From: DAOTXL01 sp034434895
GTDB taxonomy: Bacteria; Chloroflexota; Anaerolineae; JAAYZQ01
DNA: 11,622 nucleotides
Direction of reading: 5' to 3'
NCBI GenBank assembly: GCA_034434895.1
Contig: DAOTYI010000099.1
Span: forward strand, 1 to 11,622
Shown here: positions 6,198 to 11,622 of the stretch, in pieces
Layout: each line of letters opens with the position of its first letter
Numbering within the stretch: position 1 is the first letter of the stretch
Program-made: the position numbers and the translations under genes
Notes under the pieces: generated by a model
Seen by the model: only the letters and a program-made list of their open reading frames with translations
What the model was told of the DNA's origin: nothing
Database searches by the model: none

Positions 6198-7592
6198 ATG
6201 GAGGATCTGATCGTCATCGGCGGTGGGCTGGCAGGCAGTGAGGCGGCCTGGCAGGCAGCCGAATCGGGTCTGGAGGTGACGCTCTATGAGATGCGTCCGG
6301 AGCGGATGACGCCGGCCCACACCTCGGCCCGGCTGGCCGAGCTGGTGTGCTCCAATTCCCTGGGGTCCAATCTCCTCGACCGGGCACCCGGCCTGTTGAA
6401 GGAAGAATTGCGTCGCCTGAAGTCGCTGATCCTGACCTGTGCGGATGCCACGGCTGTGCCGGCCGGCGGGGCGCTGGCCGTGGACCGGGAGGCCTTTGCC
6501 CAGATGGTGACCGATCGGTTGACCGCCCATCCGCGCATCACCCTCCGCCGTCAGGAGGTGACGGCCATCCCTGAAGGCCAACCGGTGGTGATCGCCACCG
6601 GTCCTCTCACTTCTCCGGCGCTGGCCGGACAGATTGCCGCTCTGACCGGTTCCGACCACCTCTATTTTTACGACGCCATGGCCCCCATTGTCACCGCCGA
6701 GTCGGTGGATATGACCATCGCCTTCCGCGCCAGCCGTTACGAGCGCGGTGAAGAGGAAGGGGGGGACTATTTGAACTGTCCCATGAACCAGGCCGAGTAT
6801 GAGCGGTTTGTCCGGGAGCTGGTGAGCGCCGAGACGATCCCCCTGCACGACTTTGAACGGCAGGACCCCCATTTTTTTGAAGCCTGCCTGCCGGTGGAAG
6901 TGCTGGCCCGGCGCGGTTTACAGGCCCTGGCCTTTGGCCCGCTCAAACCGGTGGGCCTGATCGATCCGCGCACCGGCAGGCGCCCCTACGCTGTGGTCCA
7001 ACTGCGGCAGGACAACCGGGCGGGCACCCTCTACAACCTGGTGGGCTTTCAGACCAATCTCAGGTGGAGTGAGCAGGAACGGGTCTTACGCCTCATCCCC
7101 GGCCTGGAACAGGCAGAGTTCGTCCGTTTCGGCCAGATGCACCGCAACACCTTCCTCAACTCGCCGGCCTTGCTCCGCCCGACGATGCAGTTCCGAAAGC
7201 GGGATGACCTGTTTTTCGCCGGCCAGATCACCGGCACGGAAGGGTATATCGGCTCGGTGGCCAGCGGGTGTGTGGCCGGCTTGAACGCGGCCCGGCTGGT
7301 AAAAGGACAGCCCCTCCTTATCTTTCCGCCGACGACCATGATCGGGGCCCTGTGTGGCTACATCAGCAGCGCTGCACCCAACGAGGCCGTGGGGCGGGAT
7401 CCCTTTCAACCGATGAAGGCCAACTTTGGCCTGTTGCCGCCTCTTGAGCCGCCGGTGCGCAATAAACGGGCGCGCTATGCCGCTTATGCTCATCGTGCTC
7501 TGGCAGACCTGGAGCGGTTCATGGCCGGGCTGATGGCATTGCCGTCGGCACCCAACTTTGCAAAATTTGCTGATTACGGGTATAATTGGTGA
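6198..7592 (+). CDS. trmFO: Methylenetetrahydrofolate-tRNA-(uracil-5-)-methyltransferase TrmFO
   Basis: This cytosolic flavoenzyme makes 5-methyluridine at position 54 of tRNA, using methylenetetrahydrofolate as carbon donor and reduced FAD. The 464-residue product shows the FAD-binding VIGGGLAGSEAA (6-17) and YEMRPERMTPAH (30-41). The Cys residues match the two catalytic cysteines of the Bacillus enzyme: C51 in LVCSNSLGSN and C230 in FFEACLPVEVLA. Also seen are FGPLKPVGL, QLRQDN, FQTNLRWSEQ, MHRNTFLNSP and the FAD-contacting GQITGTEGYIGS...G near the C-terminus. The start at ATG 6198 is preferred over GTG 6180 because GGAGGGGG lies just before it. It has its own promoter and is the usual substitute for SAM-dependent TrmA in Gram-positive-type and Chloroflexota lineages. 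Confidence 0.96.
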   Translation: MEDLIVIGGGLAGSEAAWQAAESGLEVTLYEMRPERMTPAHTSARLAELVCSNSLGSNLLDRAPGLLKEELRRLKSLILTCADATAVPAGGALAVDREAFAQMVTDRLTAHPRITLRRQEVTAIPEGQPVVIATGPLTSPALAGQIAALTGSDHLYFYDAMAPIVTAESVDMTIAFRASRYERGEEEGGDYLNCPMNQAEYERFVRELVSAETIPLHDFERQDPHFFEACLPVEVLARRGLQALAFGPLKPVGLIDPRTGRRPYAVVQLRQDNRAGTLYNLVGFQTNLRWSEQERVLRLIPGLEQAEFVRFGQMHRNTFLNSPALLRPTMQFRKRDDLFFAGQITGTEGYIGSVASGCVAGLNAARLVKGQPLLIFPPTTMIGALCGYISSAAPNEAVGRDPFQPMKANFGLLPPLEPPVRNKRARYAAYAHRALADLERFMAGLMALPSAPNFAKFADYGYNW

Positions 7593-7605
7593 TGCATTTG
7601 CCTGG

Positions 7606-7633
7606 TTGACAATATAGAAAAATGTGGTATAAT
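7606..7633 (+). promoter_or_regulatory. Near-consensus sigma-70-type promoter for the foldase gene
   Basis: TTGACA (7606-7611, perfect -35), a 16-base spacer and TATAAT (7628-7633, perfect -10) with TGG before it. It is the strongest promoter in the window. The predicted start is near 7640, giving a leader of about 43 bases. Confidence 0.88.
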
Positions 7634-7682
7634 GATACTACATATTGTGGATCATTTTGTCCGAAGCACTAGAAGCAGGGAT

Positions 7683-8705
7683 ATGGCCGGGGTATCTCTT
7701 GCCAGACAGCACCGCTGTTGGCCTGGGGTGTTCTTACTGCTCCTGTTGTTGATCGCCTGCCAGGGGGATGAAGGGGGGAACCGGCCGCCTGAACCGGCCA
7801 CAACGACGGGGGCGATCGTTTCCACGGTCGAGCCCTCGCGGGGGGGGGCGGCCTCCCGGCCGACGGAGGCTCTGCCGACTGTCACCCCTGCCCCCACACT
7901 GACCCCTACGCCGCCGGCTCCGTTGGCGGCGATGGTGAACGGCCAATATCTCTTTCTGGCCGATTATGAACGGCAGGTGTCTCAGCTCGAACAGGCTTTG
8001 GTGGCGCAAGGACTTGATCCGGACACTGAAGAGGGGCAGGTCCAGCTTGCCGAGAGGCGGCAACAGGTGCTCGACAGCCTGATTGACTACCTGTTGATCG
8101 AGCAGGGGGCTGCCAGTTTGGGGGTGACCCTCAGCCAGGCTGAGCTGGAAGCCCAGATGGAGGCGGACATCGCGGCCGGCGGAGGGGAAGCCGCCTTTGA
8201 GCAGTGGCTCCAGGCAACCGGCCAGACGCGGGAGGGCTACAAAGAGAGCCTGCGGCAGGCTATGCTCTCGCAACGGGTGTTTGAAGCGGTCACCGCCGGC
8301 GTGTCCGATGTGGCGGAGCAGGTCCATGCCCGGCACATTGTGCTGGGCAGCGAGGAAGCGGGCCGCCAGGTGCTGGCCAGGTTGCGCGAGGGGGCCGACT
8401 TTGCCGCTCTGGCCAGGGAGCAATCCCTGGACCTGGCCACAAAGGACAACGGGGGCGACCTGGGCTGGTTTCCCCGTGGGCTGGTGGCCCCGGAACTGGA
8501 GAATGCTGCTTTTGCCCTGCAACCGGGTGGGATCAGTGACCTGATCCTGCTGGGCGATGGATACCATATCCTTCAGGTGGTGGAGCGGGAAGCGGCCCGA
8601 CCTTTATCATCTGAGATGCAAATGGACCTGAAACTGGCCCTTTTTGAGCGGTGGCTGGCGGAGCGGCGGAACGCGGCGACCATTGAGCGCTTTGTCGGCG
8701 AGTAG
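7683..8705 (+). CDS. Parvulin-type peptidylprolyl isomerase lipoprotein (PrsA/SurA-like foldase)
   Basis: A 340-residue lipoprotein foldase, expected outside the cytoplasmic membrane, where it would help exported proteins fold by cis-trans isomerisation of prolyl bonds. Seen: a signal peptide ending in lipobox LIAC (Cys26); a disordered Thr/Pro linker (about 30-80); a SurA-N-like helical chaperone domain (about 82-205); and a parvulin domain (about 214-303) with VHARHIVLG, a GADFAALAREQS helix, GGDLGWFPRG and YHILQVVE. H218 and H295 fit the conserved parvulin histidines. A C-terminal helix follows. An ATG at 7632 overlaps the -10 element and cannot start the message made from that promoter, so ATG 7683 is chosen; AGGG lies only 2 bases before it, a short spacing. 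It may serve the stalked surface proteins encoded downstream. Confidence 0.88.
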   Translation: MAGVSLARQHRCWPGVFLLLLLLIACQGDEGGNRPPEPATTTGAIVSTVEPSRGGAASRPTEALPTVTPAPTLTPTPPAPLAAMVNGQYLFLADYERQVSQLEQALVAQGLDPDTEEGQVQLAERRQQVLDSLIDYLLIEQGAASLGVTLSQAELEAQMEADIAAGGGEAAFEQWLQATGQTREGYKESLRQAMLSQRVFEAVTAGVSDVAEQVHARHIVLGSEEAGRQVLARLREGADFAALAREQSLDLATKDNGGDLGWFPRGLVAPELENAAFALQPGGISDLILLGDGYHILQVVEREAARPLSSEMQMDLKLALFERWLAERRNAATIERFVGE

Positions 8706-8731
8706 ACAAACCGGATATTCTCTGGTATACT
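8703..8731 (+). promoter_or_regulatory. Extended -10 promoter overlapping the foldase stop codon
   Basis: TAGACA (8703-8708, 5 of 6 to the -35 consensus) includes the foldase TAG stop. After 17 bases comes TATACT (8726-8731, 5 of 6) preceded by TGG. It would drive the TPR-like gene at 8752 with a leader of about 14 bases. Confidence 0.75.
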
Positions 8732-8751
8732 ACATGGCAACCGGAGGGTGA

Positions 8752-10086
8752 ATGCGCTCGCGTCGAAACAGACCTGTCCTGTTCCTGCTGGTCGGCGTGG
8801 TGCTGCTGCTGATCGTGGCCGTGGCAGCGACGATGCTCTATCTGTTGCTGCGGCCCAAACCGACCGTCACCGTGGCCTGGCGGGATCCGGTTGCTGCGGC
8901 AGCTCCTGACAAAATTGTCCCTGAGCTGGCCCTGTACCCCCTGGCCGGAGCGTTGGAGTTGGATGCCATTGACCGGGCCATTGATGTCGGTGAGCTGGAA
9001 ACAGCCTATGCCCTCCTGGTCTTTAGCCTGGATCCCTCAGATGCACAGCGGATCGGTCGGCTGATCCTGATGGGGGAGCGGTTCGTCGCAGCCGGACAGC
9101 CGGACCGGGCGGCGCTCTGTTATCAGCAGATTTATGATCTGGCGATTCTCAGCCCTGACCTGAGTGATGCGGCGCGGGCCGATGCGTTGCTGGCTGTCGG
9201 AAAGGGCTGGACAGCTTTGGACCAGCCCGCCCAGGCGCTCAACGCCTGGGACCAGGTGTACACCCTGGCCATCCATAGCCCCTATCTGCAAAAGGCGGTC
9301 CGTCGTGACTTGCTCAGTGCCCTGACAGTTGCCTATCGCGATCTGGGCCAGGCGGACAGGTCCCAGCTCTGCCGTCAGCAGATTGACGATCTGGATCGGG
9401 AAGCTTCCCGGCCGGCAGGGTCGCCAGACCAATGGCCCGAATTGCTGGCGGAAGGAGAGCCGGTCTCCTCTGCCGAGGTGGGGGCAGCAGAGGAGAGCCG
9501 CCGGCAGGCTGCCTATGCCCTGCGCGAAGCGACTGAGGGGGGTCGGCAGCCGCCGCCCGATCTGGTGAACAACCTGGCCCAGGCCCTGTTGGCCGAGGAT
9601 GAGGTCAAGCTGGCTTTCTATGCGCAGGAGTTGGAAGGGACCAGCCAGCCTGGCAGGCGCCTCAGCGTACATCGGCAGAGGATCCGCTGGCTGACGCTCA
9701 AATATCAGGTGGCCAGCCGGGGTCTGGGCCTGTCGGTCGTACCGGCGTGGGAGGCAGACGAGGCCGGCATCCGTTCGGCATTGAGCAAAGCATATGAAGA
9801 TCTGCTGTTTGAGTATGAGGATCTGGTCACAGCCCTGCCCCAGGTTTCTCTCATCGGCCCGGCTCGTTACCAGGTGCGCTGTCGGATCGCCCTGGCCGGC
9901 CGGTTAGGGCAGTATCCCAATTTTGGGGTGCAGCAGATGGCAGATAAAGTCCGGGATGCAGCCAACGCCCTGATCGCCACCGCGACGGTAGATCGGCCGT
10001 ATGTGGATGTGATGGCGGAGGAGGGCGGCCTGCGTTTTGTTCTCAGCCCCGCCGACCAGTATGGTCTGCCGGCCCGGTCGCCCTGA
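8752..10086 (+). CDS. Membrane-anchored TPR-like helical repeat protein, unknown function
   Basis: The product has 444 residues. Seen: a basic N-terminus MRSRRNRP, one strong membrane helix (about 8-33) and then a soluble, mostly helical region, probably outside the membrane by the positive-inside rule. Between about 105 and 215 there are repeats of roughly 42 residues: ALCYQQIYDLAILSPDL, then ALNAWDQVYTLAIHSPYL, then RSQLCRQQIDDLD. This spacing and pattern suggest TPR-like pairs longer than the classic 34-residue unit. The remainder (about 240-444) matches no family I recognise. GGAGGGTGA lies just before the ATG, and the gene has its own promoter. TPR-like proteins usually act as binding scaffolds; the partner here is unknown. 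The small gap to 10186 shows no promoter, so it may be co-transcribed with the next gene. Confidence 0.75.
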   Translation: MRSRRNRPVLFLLVGVVLLLIVAVAATMLYLLLRPKPTVTVAWRDPVAAAAPDKIVPELALYPLAGALELDAIDRAIDVGELETAYALLVFSLDPSDAQRIGRLILMGERFVAAGQPDRAALCYQQIYDLAILSPDLSDAARADALLAVGKGWTALDQPAQALNAWDQVYTLAIHSPYLQKAVRRDLLSALTVAYRDLGQADRSQLCRQQIDDLDREASRPAGSPDQWPELLAEGEPVSSAEVGAAEESRRQAAYALREATEGGRQPPPDLVNNLAQALLAEDEVKLAFYAQELEGTSQPGRRLSVHRQRIRWLTLKYQVASRGLGLSVVPAWEADEAGIRSALSKAYEDLLFEYEDLVTALPQVSLIGPARYQVRCRIALAGRLGQYPNFGVQQMADKVRDAANALIATATVDRPYVDVMAEEGGLRFVLSPADQYGLPARSP

Positions 10087-10185
10087 CCGACCGACTGTGT
10101 CGGGGCCGATTGCACTCTCTGCCACCTTCGTTCAGAGGACTGCCTTGAATGGTTCCCGGAGCGGACGGGACAAAGGAGCGGTGTC

Positions 10186-10890
10186 ATGCTCGATCGGTTT
10201 AGCGACAGGACTCTCGAAATCGCCACCGTGGTTGTAGTCGTGTTGATCGCCCTGGTCATCTTGTGCTATGCGGTCATTTACTTCAATCCGCAATTCCCCC
10301 TCAACCCTCTGAAACCGCCTACACCCACACGCCTGGTCCAGGTGACCCCACCCTTTGCGGTGCCCACCTGGACGCCGACGCCGACGCCGACGGCCACGAA
10401 TACCCCCACCCCTACCCCCACCTGGACGCCGACGCCGTCGCCGACGGCCACCAACACGCCGACCGACACCCCTACCTGGACCCCTACCCCTTCGCCCACA
10501 CCGACGGCCACCAACACGCCCAAACCTCCTCCGCCGCCCCGCCCTACTGCCACACCCACCCCCTGGCCGTATGAATACAGCATCGCCGAGGCCGGCCCCG
10601 ATTGTACCAGGACGTGGATCTGGGGATATGTGGTTGGGGCTGACGGGTTGGGAGAGGCTGGTGTGCAGGTGCGGGTAGGCAACGATCAGGGCTGGCGAGC
10701 CGACACCTGGACCGACGCGAACGGCTATTATCAATTCGATTTTGCCGCTGAACCCAAAGCAGGCATGTGGTTTGTCCGGGTTTTCAAGGGTGGGCAACCT
10801 CGATCCATGCAATTCTGGTTCAAATCCAGCGCCGGCTGCGATGGCCCATACAGTTTACAGCAGTTCCACATTGATTGGAGACATCGATAG
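10186..10890 (+). CDS. Membrane-anchored surface protein with Thr/Pro stalk and beta-sandwich head
   Basis: The product has 234 residues. Seen: a membrane helix at about 11-33, a Pro/Thr-rich stalk at 44-127 with three 18-20-residue copies of PTWTPTP-x-PTATNTP, and a C-terminal domain (about 138-232). The head carries WGYVVGADGLGEAGVQVRV and ADTWTDANGYYQFDF, the pattern of carboxypeptidase-regulatory-like or CnaB-like beta-sandwiches (a G-x-V strand, then a D-x-x-G-x-Y-x-F turn and strand). C140 and C218 frame the head and could form a disulfide, consistent with an extracellular position. Such stalks are frequent in Chloroflexota surface proteins. The ATG has AGGAG (10174-10178) 7 bases upstream. 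No enzyme motif is visible; adhesion or display is an inference. Confidence 0.8.
   Translation: MLDRFSDRTLEIATVVVVVLIALVILCYAVIYFNPQFPLNPLKPPTPTRLVQVTPPFAVPTWTPTPTPTATNTPTPTPTWTPTPSPTATNTPTDTPTWTPTPSPTPTATNTPKPPPPPRPTATPTPWPYEYSIAEAGPDCTRTWIWGYVVGADGLGEAGVQVRVGNDQGWRADTWTDANGYYQFDFAAEPKAGMWFVRVFKGGQPRSMQFWFKSSAGCDGPYSLQQFHIDWRHR
10363..10530 (+). repeat. Three direct repeats encoding the Thr/Pro stalk
   Basis: Two 54-bp units and one 60-bp unit encode PTWTPTP-x-PTATNTP copies (protein residues 60-77, 78-95, 96-115). Copies differ mainly at third codon positions and in one inserted Pro-Thr pair, so copy number may vary by recombination while reading frame is kept. Confidence 0.8.
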
Positions 10891-10947
10891 ATCTGCCGGG
10901 CCTGGCTCCCTGATCTGGAGAGGACCCTGGTTAGGGCCGGGGTACTA

Positions 10948-10976
10948 TTGACCGGAATGTCGAGTGGTGATATAAT
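10948..10976 (+). promoter_or_regulatory. Near-consensus extended -10 promoter for the last gene
   Basis: TTGACC (10948-10953, 5 of 6), a 17-base spacer, then TATAAT (10971-10976) preceded by TGA, an extended -10. The predicted start is near 10983. Confidence 0.82.
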
Positions 10977-10982
10977 CGGGAT

Positions 10983-11105
10983 GCCGTGAGCCTGACAGGA
11001 TCTCGTGAGCCAGGCTCCCGCTGCTTCTTCTTGGGTCAGAAGAGCCTTGAAACGGAGCGCCTTGGCCGGTAAAAGCCCGTCAGAGGCGATCAGGTAGAGG
11101 GAACG
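10983..11105 (+). other. Long 5' leader with pairing potential
   Basis: About 120 untranslated bases separate the predicted start from the ATG at 11106. GAGCCTG (10988-10994) pairs perfectly with CAGGCTC (11011-11017). Further on, CGCCT (11058-11062) can pair with AGGCG (11084-11088), and ACGG (11052-11055) with CCGT (11077-11080), which would cross it as a pseudoknot. I recognise no riboswitch class. A ribosome binding site GAGGG lies a few bases before the ATG. Confidence 0.4.
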
Positions 11106-11622
11106 ATGAACAGAATTTCAGGTCGAATCATGAGCGTGGCCGGGGTGGTTGCACTCCTGGCCCTGGCCCTGGCCGGCCCGGTGGCCGCACTCCCCCTGTT
11201 TCAGATCACGCCGGAACCTACCCCGCGCTTCACTCCAACCCCTGCGCCCTATCTGGAACTGAATCCGGTCCAGGGAATAGCGGGGAACCCGACGCCGGTG
11301 ACGGCCAGAGGAGGCTCCTGGGCAGCCGGCCATACCGTCCGGCTCTACTGGGATGACACCACGATGTTTCTCGCCCAGGGCCAGATCCGGGGAGATGGCA
11401 CATTTGAGATCGGCTTTACGACGCCGACCGACCCGACCCATGCCACCGTGGGGGTACATACCGTTCTGGCCATTGCCACCAACGGCGATCAGGCCCAGGC
11501 CGGTTTTGAGTTGATCATGCCCACGCCGACCGATACCCCGACCCTGACCCCGATCCCGACCAACACCCCTCTCCCACCGACGGCCACACCGGTCAGCCCG
11601 ACACCGACCCGAACGGCGACAC
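11106..11622 (+). CDS. Secreted Ig-like protein with Thr/Pro stalk (3' end outside window)
   Basis: The reading frame runs open from ATG 11106 to the window edge (172 codons visible). Seen: a Sec signal peptide with hydrophobic core at about 10-24 and a VAA cleavage motif (likely between A28 and L29); a short Thr/Pro linker (35-48); a beta-sandwich-like domain (about 50-138) with GGSWAAGHTVRLYWDD, a GDGTFEIGF strand and VGVHTVLAIATNG; then a TPTDTPTLTP-type stalk continuing past the edge. This arrangement (an Ig-like or IPT-like fold with a G-x-W-x-x-G turn) is common in Chloroflexota extracellular proteins. It resembles its upstream neighbour in design but not in sequence outside the stalk. 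The function beyond surface exposure is not visible; the missing part could hold further domains or an anchor. Confidence 0.78.
   Translation, partial: MNRISGRIMSVAGVVALLALALAGPVAALPLFQITPEPTPRFTPTPAPYLELNPVQGIAGNPTPVTARGGSWAAGHTVRLYWDDTTMFLAQGQIRGDGTFEIGFTTPTDPTHATVGVHTVLAIATNGDQAQAGFELIMPTPTDTPTLTPIPTNTPLPPTATPVSPTPTRTAT

Noticed and set aside
7578..7585. TATAAT at 7580-7585 as a promoter
   Set aside because: It is the coding end of trmFO (Tyr-Asn), has no suitable -35, and the consensus promoter 48 bases further on explains the next gene.
7632..7682. Upstream ATG (7632) for the foldase
   Set aside because: It overlaps the TATAAT element, so it would not be in the message from that promoter, and it adds a charged stretch before a normal signal peptide.
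10091..10103. Hairpin CCGAC-TGT-GTCGG as a terminator after the TPR-like gene
   Set aside because: The stem is only 5 bp and no T-run follows; it may be chance in GC-rich DNA.
10132..10812. Gly/Arg-rich open frame on the minus strand opposite the stalk gene
   Set aside because: The Gly/Arg runs are the complement of Thr/Pro codons; the plus frame has a membrane helix, a head domain and a ribosome binding site.
10983..11105. Known riboswitch (c-di-GMP-I, SAM, TPP, cobalamin, FMN, fluoride)
   Set aside because: None of the conserved core motifs of these classes could be found by eye.

Overview
The window looks like a chromosomal segment of a Chloroflexota bacterium, probably near Anaerolineae or Caldilineae. 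The basis is GC-rich coding sequence, surface proteins on Thr/Pro stalks, a folate-dependent TrmFO, and the order baseplate-J-like gene, ruvX, mltG. This assignment is inference; no marker gene in the window settles it.

Layout. (1) Positions 1-3156 hold a tight co-directional cluster: the C-terminal part of a baseplate J/gp47-like protein, the RuvX/YqgF Holliday-junction resolvase, the MltG endolytic murein transglycosylase, and a shortened periplasmic-binding-protein-like lipoprotein. (2) Positions 3131-3444 are a mosaic of 7-bp tandem repeats. The array swallows the 3' end of the lipoprotein gene and stops just before the ribosome binding site of a GT4 glycosyltransferase (3461-4657). A second 7-bp array (2509-2609) starts right after the mltG stop codon and encodes the start and most of the signal peptide of the same lipoprotein. 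A third, weaker 7-bp tract lies in the trmFO promoter region. (3) Pyrimidine-nucleoside phosphorylase (minus strand) converges on the glycosyltransferase over a 21-bp gap that contains a hairpin, and diverges from trmFO. (4) From 7683 to the end there are four envelope-directed genes on the plus strand: a parvulin-type foldase lipoprotein, a membrane-anchored TPR-like protein, a membrane-anchored protein with a Thr/Pro stalk and a beta-sandwich head, and the start of a secreted Ig-like protein with a Thr/Pro stalk.

How it fits together. RuvX (DNA or rRNA processing), TrmFO (tRNA methylation) and the nucleoside phosphorylase (salvage) are housekeeping. MltG, the glycosyltransferase, the foldase and the stalked proteins point to cell-envelope work. 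Five promoters can be read directly, and all have an extended -10 (TG one base before the hexamer): ahead of the phosphorylase, trmFO, the foldase, the TPR-like gene and the last gene.

The most unusual content is the heptamer arrays. Different 7-mers replace one another without losing the 7-bp register, and together the arrays supply the start, signal peptide and stop of a binding protein that also appears to lack its middle. No defence system, integrase, transposase, CRISPR array, tRNA or rRNA is visible.
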